A DNA stretch of 64,000 nt, taken from CAZCPB01 sp964540295 (GTDB taxonomy: Bacteria; Planctomycetota; Phycisphaerae; Phycisphaerales; UBA1924). Below are positions 52,314 to 60,687 of the stretch, piece by piece. The notes under the pieces are model-generated. The model saw only the letters and a program-made list of their open reading frames with translations, was not told where the DNA came from and did not search any database. The stretch's first letter is position 1. Each line of letters starts with the position of its first letter. The DNA lies in NCBI GenBank assembly GCA_964540295.1, contig CAZIMT010000001.1:1-64000 (forward strand). Reading direction: 5' to 3'. Both the position numbers and the translations under genes were made by a program.

Positions 52314-53228
52314 ATGGAAATCGGAATCATTGGCCTCGGAAAAATGGGCGCGAACATGGCCGAACGTCTGGCCCGCGGCAAGCACCGCGTCGTCGCCTTT
52401 GACCGCACCCCCGCGGCCGTCGCCGACGCCAAAGCTCGCGGGGCCGTGCCCGCCAACTCCTTCGACGAACTCATCGGCCAGCTCAAGAGCCCCCGCGCCG
52501 TGTGGATGATGATCCCCTCCGGAGCTCCCGTCGATTCCACCATCGCCGAACTGCTCCCCAAGATGTCCAAGGGCGACACCTTCATCGACGGCGGGAACTC
52601 CAACTACCAAGACTCCATCCGCCGTGGCAAAGACCTAAAGGCCAAGGGCTTCAACTACATCGACGTCGGCACCAGCGGCGGGATCTGGGGCCTGAAAGAA
52701 GGCTACAGCCTTATGATCGGCGGCGAAAATGATGCCGTTGATCGCCTCCGCCCAGTCTTTGAAACACTCGCACCCTCACCCACCACCGGCTGGGGGCACG
52801 TCGGCCCGAGCGGCGCGGGGCACTTTGTGAAGATGGTCCACAACGGCATCGAGTACGGCATGATGCAGGCCTATGCCGAGGGCTTCGCGATCATGAACAA
52901 AAAAACCGAACTCAAGCTCGACCTGACCCAGATCTCGCAGATCTGGCAAGTCGGCAGCGTGGTCCGCTCGTGGCTTCTCGATCTCACGGTCGCCGCCCTC
53001 AAAGCCAACCCGACCCTCGAAGGCATCAAGCCGATCGTTTCGGATTCTGGCGAAGGCCGCTGGACGGCTAAGGAAGCCATCGACCTCGGTGTCGCCGCGC
53101 CCGTCATCTCGCTCGCGCTCCAGGCTCGCTTCATGTCACAAGACGATAACTCGTACTCCGACCGCATGCTCGCGGTCATGCGCAACCAGTTCGGCGGCCA
53201 CGCCGTCACCAAAGGCCCGGGGCACTAA
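52314..53228 (+). CDS. gnd: 6-phosphogluconate dehydrogenase, decarboxylating (304 aa)
   Basis: It oxidatively decarboxylates 6-phosphogluconate to ribulose-5-phosphate in the pentose-phosphate pathway. MEIGIIGLGKMGANMAERL is the nucleotide-binding loop, GTSGGIWGL near residue 122 is the substrate site, and KMVHNGIEYGMMQAYAEG near residue 173 carries the catalytic Lys. At 304 residues it belongs to the short GndA-like type rather than the 470-residue E. coli form. ATG 52314 starts the Rossmann strand directly. zwf and pgl follow, completing the oxidative branch. Confidence 0.92.
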   Translation: MEIGIIGLGKMGANMAERLARGKHRVVAFDRTPAAVADAKARGAVPANSFDELIGQLKSPRAVWMMIPSGAPVDSTIAELLPKMSKGDTFIDGGNSNYQDSIRRGKDLKAKGFNYIDVGTSGGIWGLKEGYSLMIGGENDAVDRLRPVFETLAPSPTTGWGHVGPSGAGHFVKMVHNGIEYGMMQAYAEGFAIMNKKTELKLDLTQISQIWQVGSVVRSWLLDLTVAALKANPTLEGIKPIVSDSGEGRWTAKEAIDLGVAAPVISLALQARFMSQDDNSYSDRMLAVMRNQFGGHAVTKGPGH

Positions 53229-53236
53229 GCACAATC

Positions 53237-54691
53237 ATGACCAATAGCCACGCCCAACCACATCTTCTCATGGTCTTCGGCGCAACCGGCGACCTGGCCC
53301 ACCGCAAGGTTCTCCCGGCGCTGTACCGACTCGCCAGCGACCCGCGCCAGGCCGAGCCGCACGCGATCCTGGGTGTCGCTCGCGCCAAACTCACCGACGC
53401 CGAGTACCGAGCCCAGGCCTGCGCAGCCCTCGTCGCCTCCGGCATCGACCAGGCCGGGGCTCAACGCTGGTGCGACACTCGCCTCTCCTTCCAATCTTTG
53501 GGCGACTCTTCGCCAGCCGCGTACCGCGAGCTGGGCGCACGCATCCAGAGGATCGAGGCCGAGCGAAAGCTCCCCGGCAACCGCGCTTTCTACCTCGCTC
53601 TCCCGCTCCCGGCCTTCGCACCGACCGTGCAATCACTCGGCGATGCAGGCCTGAACAAGAGTGCCGGCTGGACTCGTCTGGTCATCGAGAAGCCCTTCGG
53701 CAACGACCTCGAATCCGCCAAGGCCTTGAACACGCTCATCCACAAGTTCTACGAAGAGTCCAGCGTCTACCGCCTCGACCACTACCTCGGCAAAGAGAGC
53801 GTTCAGAACCTGCTCGCGTTCCGCTTCGGCAACGCCCTGTGGGAGCCGCTCTGGAACCGCGACCGCGTCGAAAAGGTCGAGATCACCGTCGCCGAGTCCA
53901 TCGGCATCGAAGGCCGCGGCGCGTTCTACGAAGGCGCCGGTGCCCTTCGCGATTTCATCCAGAACCACATCACGCAGTTGCTGTGCCTGACCGCCATGGA
54001 ACCGCCCGCCGCTCTCGAAGCCGACCAGATCGCCAACGAGAAAATCAAAGTCCTTCGCGCCATCCGCCCCATCACGCCCGAGCACGTCGTCTATGGCCAA
54101 TACGCCGCCGCAAAGTCCAACGGCGAACAACTCAAGTCCTACCGCCAGGAAGCTGGCGTCGCGCCCGGCTCCGACGTCGAGACCTATGCGGCCGTGCGCC
54201 TGCAGATCAACAACTGGCGCTGGCAGGGCGTCCCGTTCTACATCCGCACCGGCAAGCGCCTGCCGCGCCGCGTCTCGCGCATCGTCATCAGCTTCCGCTG
54301 CCCGCCCGTTTCGGTCTTCCATCCCTACGACGCCTGCCTTTTGCAGAGCAACCGCCTCGAAATCACGCTCCAGCCCAACGAGGGCTTCAACCTCAGTTTC
54401 GAAGTAAAAAAGCCCGGGTCGGCCATGGAAGTGCAGACTCAGCAGATGCGCTTCCGCTACGCCGAGGTCTTCGGCCCGCTCCCCGACGCTTACGAAACCT
54501 TGCTCATGGACGTTCTTCGAGGCGACCGCACGCTCTTCGTCCGCTCCGACGAGATCGAGGCCTCGTGGGAGCTCTACGACCCGCTCCTCAAACTTCGCCC
54601 TGCTGTCCGCCCCTACGCCGCTGGCTGCTGGGGCCCGCCCGAGGCCGACGCCCTGCTCAGCGAGTGGGGCACGACGTGGACGAACCTGTGA
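53237..54691 (+). CDS. zwf: Glucose-6-phosphate 1-dehydrogenase (484 aa)
   Basis: First enzyme of the oxidative pentose-phosphate pathway, making 6-phosphogluconolactone and NADPH. MVFGATGDLAHRKVLPAL near residue 12 is the NADP-binding GASGDLA-type loop. VIEKPFGNDLESAKALN near residue 150 and YRLDHYLGKESVQNLLAFRF near residue 177 are the substrate and catalytic signatures, with the active His in DHYLGKE. Length (484 aa) is normal. It starts 9 nt after gnd and overlaps pgl by GTGA. Confidence 0.96.
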   Translation: MTNSHAQPHLLMVFGATGDLAHRKVLPALYRLASDPRQAEPHAILGVARAKLTDAEYRAQACAALVASGIDQAGAQRWCDTRLSFQSLGDSSPAAYRELGARIQRIEAERKLPGNRAFYLALPLPAFAPTVQSLGDAGLNKSAGWTRLVIEKPFGNDLESAKALNTLIHKFYEESSVYRLDHYLGKESVQNLLAFRFGNALWEPLWNRDRVEKVEITVAESIGIEGRGAFYEGAGALRDFIQNHITQLLCLTAMEPPAALEADQIANEKIKVLRAIRPITPEHVVYGQYAAAKSNGEQLKSYRQEAGVAPGSDVETYAAVRLQINNWRWQGVPFYIRTGKRLPRRVSRIVISFRCPPVSVFHPYDACLLQSNRLEITLQPNEGFNLSFEVKKPGSAMEVQTQQMRFRYAEVFGPLPDAYETLLMDVLRGDRTLFVRSDEIEASWELYDPLLKLRPAVRPYAAGCWGPPEADALLSEWGTTWTNL

Positions 54692-55437
54692 ACGCGGCAC
54701 GCCGACTGTTCATCCACACATATCCGACCGCAAACGACACCGTCCACGGCGTCGCCAACCGCATCGCCGCGCTCGCGCAGCGCGCTATCGCCAAACGCGG
54801 TTTCTTCTCACTCGCTCTCGCTGGCGGCAGCACCCCGAAAGCGCTCTACACCCTCCTCGCGCGCGATTTTCAAACCTTGATCGACTGGCCCAAAGTCCAC
54901 GTGTGGTGGAGCGACGAACGCTGCGTCTCGCTCGACCACCTCGACAGCAACACGCGCATGGCCCGCGAGTCGCTCTTGGCGAACGTGCCGATCTCAGAGT
55001 CCAACATCCACACCATCCGCACCGAGCTCGGCGCCGAACGTGCCGCCGTCGATTATGAAGCCCAGCTTCGGGCCTTGGACCCGCAGGCACCATTGGACGT
55101 CACGCTGCTGGGCATGGGGACCGACGGTCATACCGCGTCACTCTTCCCCGGCGGGTCCGCGATACACGAGAATCTTCGCTGGGTGGTCGCTGCGGAGGCA
55201 CCCCCAAAGTCCCCGATCAAAGAACGTATCACCTTCACCGTGCCGCTCATCGAGTCGAGTCAATCGGTCGTGTTCCTGGTCGTCGGTCCCGAAAAGCAAC
55301 GGTTGGTTCAACACGTTCTCAGCGATCCGTTCGGCGAAGTGGAGACGAGGCCGCCCCTCCCAGTTCAGCACCTCCGGGCCGCGGCCTTGGTCGAATGGTT
55401 TCTCGACGCCGAGGCCGCCGGTTCGGTCCGCCCATAA
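54688..55437 (+). CDS. pgl: 6-phosphogluconolactonase (249 aa)
   Basis: Hydrolyses 6-phosphogluconolactone, the step between zwf and gnd. FSLALAGGSTPKALYTLLA near residue 36 is the phosphate-binding loop. WPKVHVWWSDERCVSLDHLDSN near residue 70 and TLLGMGTDGHTASLFPGG near residue 139 are DevB/Pgl signatures. The start is GTG 54688, overlapping the zwf stop as GTGA; the frame is open for another 400 codons upstream but only as a shadow of zwf. About 240-260 residues is typical. Confidence 0.93.
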   Translation: MNAARRLFIHTYPTANDTVHGVANRIAALAQRAIAKRGFFSLALAGGSTPKALYTLLARDFQTLIDWPKVHVWWSDERCVSLDHLDSNTRMARESLLANVPISESNIHTIRTELGAERAAVDYEAQLRALDPQAPLDVTLLGMGTDGHTASLFPGGSAIHENLRWVVAAEAPPKSPIKERITFTVPLIESSQSVVFLVVGPEKQRLVQHVLSDPFGEVETRPPLPVQHLRAAALVEWFLDAEAAGSVRP

Positions 55438-55523
55438 GTCCGCCGAGCGATTGTTCAGTACCAAAATCCTGAAGGACCGTGTATGCTGTTCGGGCGTGCG
55501 CCACGCCCGCAAAGGATCCTCAC

Positions 55524-56726
55524 ATGCCCCCCCACTCGCTCACCGCCACGCTCCGCCGCCTGACCTCCCTCGCCCTTCTCGCCGCGTTCCTCACGCAAGC
55601 ACCTTCCGCCTCCGCCCAGATCAATCGCCTTGGCGTCCTGGGCGACAGCCTCAGCGATGAGTACGCCGAGCAGTCCTACTCCTACGCCAAAAACTGGACT
55701 ATGCAGCTCGTGCTCTATCGCGGCGTGAACCTCGGCCCGACCGCCGCCGCCGCGGGCCAGGCTGGCGGCACCTGGGGCGAGCCACGCCGCACTCGCTATC
55801 AGACCAACTGGGCTCGCTACGGCGCGGACAGCTCCACGCTCCTCTCCCAAGGCCAGCACACCGGCGTCGCGGCCCAGGTCAGCACCGCTGGCGTCACGCA
55901 GGCCGTCCTCGCCATCGGAGCCAACGACTTCGCGCCCGCCCTCGGCGGCGCGTATTTCAATATCTACAACGCCCTCTGGTCCAACTCCCAGATCGATTCC
56001 TACGTCGCGGGCCGAATCGCCAACATTCAGACCGTCGTCAACACGCTCCGCTCAACCGGCTGCGGGCTCGTCCTCGCCAGCTTCCCCGACTACGGCGTCG
56101 CGCCCGCCACCTGGATGAGCATCTTCTTTAGCAACGCCACCAAACGCGAACGCGTCTCGGCCGTCATCCGCCGCGTCAACACCGGCGTCCGCGGCATTGC
56201 CCAGACCGAACGATGCCTCTATGCCGACCTGAACGGCCTCGGAATCGCCATCTTCGGCACCAACGGCGCGCCGCGTCAGTTCCTCAAAATGGGCAACCAG
56301 AGCATCCAGCTCTGGGTCGCCGACACCGCCTCCAACAGCAACCCGCTGGCTGGCACGGTGGACGACGGCGTACACCCGCACACCACGCTGCAAGGCCTCT
56401 TTTCCAACGTGATGATGACCGCTCTCAACCTCGGCTTCGGCGCGAGCCTCGTTCCCTTCACCGAGACCGAGATGCTCCAGCACGCCGGGCTGGCCTACGG
56501 CGGCTCCGACACCCTCGAAGCCCAGATCGGCCGGACCGAAGACTTTGTCACCAACTTCCGCTGCCAGGCCGACTATGACAAAGACGGCTTCCTCACCGGC
56601 GACGACTTCGACCGCTACATCAGCGATTTCGAGGCTGGCAAGAAGTCCGCAGACTTCAACGGCGACGGCTTCGTCACCGGCGAAGATTTCGACGACTTCG
56701 TCAACGATTTCCAGATGGGGTGCTGA
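55524..56726 (+). CDS. Secreted SGNH hydrolase with C-terminal dockerin-like EF-hands (400 aa)
   Basis: A signal peptide (LTSLALLAAFLTQAPSASA) precedes a GDSL/SGNH hydrolase domain. LGVLGDSLSDEY places the nucleophile at Ser42, LAIGANDFAP near residue 132 supplies the GxND block, and VDDGVHPH near residue 281 gives the DxxH pair. It likely cleaves ester bonds in lipids or acetylated polysaccharide outside the cytoplasm. The last 50 residues hold two calcium loops (DYDKDGFLTGDDFD and DFNGDGFVTGEDFD), a dockerin type I-like arrangement common in planctomycete secreted proteins. The protein ends right after the second repeat. Confidence 0.87.
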   Translation: MPPHSLTATLRRLTSLALLAAFLTQAPSASAQINRLGVLGDSLSDEYAEQSYSYAKNWTMQLVLYRGVNLGPTAAAAGQAGGTWGEPRRTRYQTNWARYGADSSTLLSQGQHTGVAAQVSTAGVTQAVLAIGANDFAPALGGAYFNIYNALWSNSQIDSYVAGRIANIQTVVNTLRSTGCGLVLASFPDYGVAPATWMSIFFSNATKRERVSAVIRRVNTGVRGIAQTERCLYADLNGLGIAIFGTNGAPRQFLKMGNQSIQLWVADTASNSNPLAGTVDDGVHPHTTLQGLFSNVMMTALNLGFGASLVPFTETEMLQHAGLAYGGSDTLEAQIGRTEDFVTNFRCQADYDKDGFLTGDDFDRYISDFEAGKKSADFNGDGFVTGEDFDDFVNDFQMGC

Positions 56727-56741
56727 TCGATTCGAGCGTGT

Positions 56742-57518
56742 TCACTGCGGCGCAACCGCAGCCCGCACGATGCTCACAAAGTCCGCCGGCTTCAAACTCG
56801 CTCCGCCGATCAACCCGCCGTCGATATCTGGCTGCCGAAAAAGTTCCACCGCGTTCGACGGCTTGACCGACCCGCCGTAGATAATCCGCACCCGCTGGGC
56901 CGTGTCCTCGCCGTAGAGATTCCCGAGCAGCTTCCGCAGCTTCGCGTGCACCGCCTGCGCATCCTCGGGCGTGGCCGTCTTGCCCGTGCCGATCGCCCAC
57001 ACCGGCTCGTACGCCACCGTCAGCCGCTCGATATGGTCGCCCGGGACGTCGGCCAATCCCGTGCGCATCTGCCGCTGGTTCACCGGGTCGGTGTGCCCGG
57101 CCGTGCGCTCATCGAGCGTCTCGCCCACGCACAAAATCGCCTCAAGCCCGGCCTCAAGCGTTGCCCGCACCTTGAGATTGACCAGCTCGTCCTTCTCACC
57201 GATCACATGCCGCCGCTCGCTGTGCCCGCACAGGACAACTCCCGTGCCGCAGTCCTTGAGCATGTCCAGCGAGACCTCGCCCGTGAACGCCCCGTCGGGC
57301 TTGGGGTAGCAGTCCTGGGCCCCGAGCTCGATCGACGACGAACGGTCGCGCAAAATCGAGCGCACGCTCAGCAGGTACGGGAACGGCGGAAAAATCGCCA
57401 CGTCCACGCCCTCGATCCGCGTCAGCCCGTCCACCACGCCGCGCGTCAGGTCCGCCGACGTGGCCCGGTTCGTGTACATCTTCCAGTTGCCACCGACATA
57501 CGGCTTGCGTTCTTTCAA
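56742..57518 (-). CDS. tpiA: Triosephosphate isomerase (258 aa)
   Basis: Interconverts dihydroxyacetone phosphate and glyceraldehyde-3-phosphate in glycolysis. YVGGNWKMYTN near residue 7 holds the active-site Asn and Lys, VVLCGHSERRHVIGE near residue 94 the electrophilic His, and VAYEPVWAIGTGKTA near residue 168 the catalytic Glu. IIYGGSVKPSNAVEL near residue 213 is the phosphate-binding loop. Its 258 residues match the family. It converges with the SGNH hydrolase, with 15 nt between stops. Confidence 0.96.
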   Translation of the reverse strand: MKERKPYVGGNWKMYTNRATSADLTRGVVDGLTRIEGVDVAIFPPFPYLLSVRSILRDRSSSIELGAQDCYPKPDGAFTGEVSLDMLKDCGTGVVLCGHSERRHVIGEKDELVNLKVRATLEAGLEAILCVGETLDERTAGHTDPVNQRQMRTGLADVPGDHIERLTVAYEPVWAIGTGKTATPEDAQAVHAKLRKLLGNLYGEDTAQRVRIIYGGSVKPSNAVELFRQPDIDGGLIGGASLKPADFVSIVRAAVAPQ

Positions 57519-57741
57519 TGCGGGTCTCCTGCCAGTGATATCGGCCTTTCAGGCCGCGCTGATGGGCTTTTCGGGCTTCTTCGTGGAGTCTAGCGTCGTC
57601 GTTCGCAGGAATGAACCTTCCACACGCCCCCGAGCCTACCCTTCCGGCCTTCCGGGTTTGCACCAGCCTAAACGCCAGAGCCCAGATTTCGCCGCCAGCC
57701 CCGCGTCAGCTCCTTTACCACTCGATCACGGAGATTTTCGC

Positions 57742-58212
57742 ATGGAAACCACCCTCATCATCCTCAAGCCCGACGCCGTCCAGCGCGGGCTCGTGGGCCG
57801 CATCCTCACCCGCTTCGAGGACAAGGGGCTGCAGGTCGTCGGCTGTAAGCTCATGCAGATCAGCCAGCAGCTCGCGGCCACGCACTACGAGGCCCACCAA
57901 GCCCGTCCGTTCTACCCCGGGCTGGTCAAGTTCATGACCAGCTCGCCCGTCCTCGTCCTGGCTGTCCGCGGCATGGGCGCAATCGGCATCGCCCGCAATT
58001 TGATGGGCGCGACCTTCGGCTCCAAGGCCAACCCCGGCACCATCCGCGGCGACTTCGGCGTCTCCAACAGCTTCAACCTCATCCACGGCTCGGACAGCCC
58101 CGAGGCCGCCGAACGCGAACTCGGCCTCTTCTTCCAGCCCGGCGAAGTTCTCAACTTCACACGCGCCAGCGAGGTCTGGGTGTACGACATGAGCGGCGGC
58201 AAGCCCGAGTAA
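57742..58212 (+). CDS. ndk: Nucleoside diphosphate kinase (156 aa)
   Basis: Transfers the gamma-phosphate of ATP to other nucleoside diphosphates through a phospho-His. METTLIILKPDAVQRGLVGRI starts the fold, TIRGDFGVSNSFNLIHGSDSPEAAERE near residue 105 contains the catalytic His in HGSDS, and the alpha-helical tail follows. Length is close to the usual 140-155. GGAG lies 8 nt upstream of the ATG. The gene is divergent from tpiA and is followed by a strong terminator. Confidence 0.96.
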   Translation: METTLIILKPDAVQRGLVGRILTRFEDKGLQVVGCKLMQISQQLAATHYEAHQARPFYPGLVKFMTSSPVLVLAVRGMGAIGIARNLMGATFGSKANPGTIRGDFGVSNSFNLIHGSDSPEAAERELGLFFQPGEVLNFTRASEVWVYDMSGGKPE

Positions 58213-58256
58213 ACTGGTTCGCCGTTTTCTTCACTTTCAATCTCGCAACCTTGTGA

Positions 58257-58284
58257 AGCAGGCGCCCCGCCTGCTCTGTTTTTT
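58257..58284 (+). terminator. Rho-independent terminator after ndk
   Basis: AGCAGGCG-CCC-CGCCTGCT is a perfect 8-bp stem with a three-base loop, followed by CTGTTTTTT. It lies 45 nt after the ndk stop, between two convergent genes. Confidence 0.88.
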
Positions 58285-58341
58285 GTACGTCTTCATTTCT
58301 ACGTCTTCGCCTCTGATCGCAGACGCTCGGCTGGCGTGCGC

Positions 58342-59586
58342 TCATAGCGCCTCGCGCGAGCTCGGTATCCTCCCGAACGCGATTTTGTCGTCCATCGGCT
58401 GCCGCACGTGGTGCATCGACCCGACATAGATTGACGACAGCCCCCATTTGCCGTGGATCGCGTCGATCGTGCGCGAGAGCCGCACCGAACGGTCCGCGCG
58501 CTCGAACAAGTTCCCCGCCACCTGCCCGACCGGGACCAGCCCCGACACCACCGCGCCCACCTGCCACGGCGGCCGCGCTCCAACCTCACGTCGTTTCCAA
58601 AGCCGGTAGAACGCTTCCAGAAGACTCGCGTTGTCCTGCACCGACGGCAGTTCGAGCGAGCTTGAAAAAGCCTCGTCGCGGTCGTCCGACACGCTGACGC
58701 TCAGCGCCGTGGCGAGGTACCCGTCGCTCCGCAGCCGCCCGCCAAGCCTGCACACCAGCCGCGTCAGGATCCCGCGGGCCCCGGCCTCATTACGGAAGCG
58801 TGGCTCCAGCACGTTCGAGTGGCTCATCGATCGCCGCCGCGTCGAGATTTCCGGCTCGTCGATCCCATGAAACCCGGCCCACCACTGCGCCCCCGACACC
58901 GACCCCCACACGGCGACGCTCTGCCGCCGATCTAGGCCCCACAGGTCGCGGATCGTGCGCACGCCGTTCGATTCAAGCCGCTTGACCATCCCAGCCCCGA
59001 TACCGACCAGACTCTGAAGAGAGTGCCCCTCGAACCGGTCGGGGAGATCGCGGATTTCGAGCACCGTCATTCCGTCAGGTTTTTGCAGATCGCTGCCGAT
59101 CTTGGCGAGCAGCCGCGTCGGCGCGATGCCGATCGAGCAGGTGATGCATGCCCCGTGATCCTGAAGAATCTGCGCCTTAATCTGCTGGCCGAGTTCTACG
59201 GCTTGATGCGCTCCCCGCTGGGCCTTGCAGAGCCTGATCGCCCACTCGTCGATCGAGTACGCCTTGTGGATGAGGGCGTGGCGGTTGATAGACACCGCGA
59301 TCGCGTGATGGCTGCGCACATACTCCGCAGGCCTGGCTTTGACGAACCGGATACCTGGGCACAGCACGCGAGCCTCACGCACGCCCGTGCCGGTCTTGAT
59401 CCCGAACCTCTTGGCCTCGCGGCTCGCGGCGATCACGCACGAGCCGTCGCTCTCGACCGGGATGACCGCGACCGGCATCTCGCGCAGCTCGGGCCGGAGC
59501 TGCTGCTCGACGGAGGCGAAGAACGAGTTCATGTCCACAAAGAGCCAAGCCAAGGGCAGCGAATCGATGGACGGTCCGGTCTTCAT
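58342..59586 (-). CDS. Y-family DNA polymerase, UmuC/DinB-like (414 aa)
   Basis: A translesion DNA polymerase that copies past damaged bases. LFVDMNSFFASVEQQLRPEL near residue 16 carries the first catalytic Asp, and KAYSIDEWAI near residue 110 gives the second acidic pair in SIDE. RLLAKIGSDLQKPDGM near residue 157 and VGIGAGMVKRLESNG near residue 185 are the palm end and the helix-hairpin-helix thumb. The C-terminal little-finger region is present. ATG 59586 is preferred over TTG 59607. I could not identify a LexA box with confidence upstream. Confidence 0.87.
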   Translation of the reverse strand: MKTGPSIDSLPLAWLFVDMNSFFASVEQQLRPELREMPVAVIPVESDGSCVIAASREAKRFGIKTGTGVREARVLCPGIRFVKARPAEYVRSHHAIAVSINRHALIHKAYSIDEWAIRLCKAQRGAHQAVELGQQIKAQILQDHGACITCSIGIAPTRLLAKIGSDLQKPDGMTVLEIRDLPDRFEGHSLQSLVGIGAGMVKRLESNGVRTIRDLWGLDRRQSVAVWGSVSGAQWWAGFHGIDEPEISTRRRSMSHSNVLEPRFRNEAGARGILTRLVCRLGGRLRSDGYLATALSVSVSDDRDEAFSSSLELPSVQDNASLLEAFYRLWKRREVGARPPWQVGAVVSGLVPVGQVAGNLFERADRSVRLSRTIDAIHGKWGLSSIYVGSMHHVRQPMDDKIAFGRIPSSREAL

Positions 59587-59752
59587 TACCGAACAAAGTA
59601 CTATCAAGTTGAGCGTCAGTCAACGGTTTTGTGCGAAATTCGCCGCACTAAGGTGGTTGAAAATCTTTACGAGCCAACGCCGGGCGCGCGGAGAATGACG
59701 GACCACTTTTCAAGGGTGCCGTGTTACCACGCGAGCTCAGGTTTGAAATCGC

Positions 59753-60016
59753 TTAGCCGATCGGCGCGGGACTGGCGTTGGACTTGACGATCACTTCCAC
59801 GGTCATGCCGTCGCTGGTGTTCACGACCGAGCCAGCCCCGTCTTGGGCGAGAATCTGGTCCGCGATTTCGCGGCGGTGGATGTCCACGTCGCGCGGGAAA
59901 TCGAACGCGATCCGCACGCGATCACCCTTGACCGAGGCGATCCGCAACACACCGAGCGGATTCTTGGGGTCGCCGATAACGACCTCCTCGCCCTCTCGCC
60001 TCGTGATCACCAACAT
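59753..60016 (-). CDS. csrA: CsrA-family RNA-binding regulator (87 aa)
   Basis: A dimeric RNA-binding protein that controls translation by binding GGA motifs near ribosome-binding sites, often regulating motility and carbon storage. MLVITRREGEEVVIGD is the first strand and VRIAFDFPRDVDIHRREIADQI covers the RNA-binding strand 5 with the conserved Arg and the helix. The C-terminal tail is longer than in E. coli (61 aa), as in many planctomycetes and spirochaetes. AAGGAG lies about 9 nt before the ATG. Confidence 0.92.
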   Translation of the reverse strand: MLVITRREGEEVVIGDPKNPLGVLRIASVKGDRVRIAFDFPRDVDIHRREIADQILAQDGAGSVVNTSDGMTVEVIVKSNASPAPIG

Positions 60017-60351
60017 TCTGCGACTCCTTCCGTCACTCCGCGAACATCCAGCGCCCACCAGCGACTCGGTCGTTCGCGTTCCGATCCCTCGGGTATGATT
60101 TATACCGCGCCGTGGCGGCAAAGAGAAGAGACAATGCTAGAAAAGTGCGGCGCGATATTTCCAAGACCGATTCAAACCCTTTGTGAGACTGCGTTTGCGG
60201 AATTCTGAGGTCGCGCCGCCGGTGTGGGGTGTAAACCCTGTGCGTAACTAGGTGCGGACGTTTAGGCAACACGGCACGGTGTTGAAATGGCGATGCTGCG
60301 TGGTCTGGGTGACCTAAAGATCTGCCGCCAAGATTAAAAGTCGGGCTGCTC
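60017..60351 (-). promoter_or_regulatory. Upstream region of csrA
   Basis: About 335 nt between nfu and csrA. It includes the candidate promoter at 60099-60127 and a small hairpin CAACAC-N6-GTGTTG at 60267-60284. No gene is recognised. It gives csrA a separate transcription start from the Fe-S scaffold gene. Confidence 0.35.
60099..60127 (-). promoter_or_regulatory. Candidate csrA promoter within an inverted repeat
   Basis: On the minus strand TTCTCT (60127-60122) and TATAAA (60104-60099) are 17 nt apart. The -10 box lies in the inverted repeat GGTAT-N5-ATACC at 60092-60106, a possible regulator site. The -35 box is weak. Confidence 0.35.
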
Positions 60352-60618
60352 TTATGCCACCGCTTCGACCGCCAGCACCTCTGGAACGTGGGCCTTGAGG
60401 TTTCGCTCGATTCCGACCCGGAGCGTAATCGAGCTGGACGGGCAGCCGACGCACGCGCCGTGCAGGCGGATTTGCACCACTCCGTTGGGGGTGACGCCGA
60501 CGAGTTCGAGGTCGCCGCCGTCGGCTTGGACGGCGGGTCGGATCAGGTTGATGACCTTGGCGACGCGCTCGTGCAGCGGCTTGGGGTCGGCGTTGAACTC
60601 TTGGGCGGCAGTAGACAT
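60352..60618 (-). CDS. NifU C-terminal-domain Fe-S scaffold (88 aa)
   Basis: A single-domain Nfu protein that carries and delivers iron-sulfur clusters. INLIRPAVQADGGDLELVGV near residue 23 is the domain start, and HGACVGCPSSSITLRVGIE near residue 53 holds the CxxC cluster ligands. Its 88 residues match stand-alone Nfu proteins. There is no obvious ribosome-binding site. It is divergent from the lipoprotein gene at 60688. Confidence 0.92.
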   Translation of the reverse strand: MSTAAQEFNADPKPLHERVAKVINLIRPAVQADGGDLELVGVTPNGVVQIRLHGACVGCPSSSITLRVGIERNLKAHVPEVLAVEAVA

Positions 60619-60687
60619 GTTCAGACGAGATTGTAGAGGGGTGCGACGGCTCGCGTCGGTCGGTGAGGCGAGGCTTAGACTCCGGTC

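Noticed and set aside
52151..52603. N-terminal extension of the cytochrome/HEAT protein over the gnd start
   Set aside because: It would run antisense through gnd and its promoter, and the signal peptide begins after ATG 52150.
53470..54687. Long in-frame extension upstream of pgl
   Set aside because: It lies in another frame of zwf and has no lactonase features; the GTGA overlap at 54688 gives a normal-length protein.
59587..59752. LexA/SOS box upstream of the Y-family polymerase
   Set aside because: No clear palindromic site could be matched, and the planctomycete LexA consensus is not certain enough to claim one.
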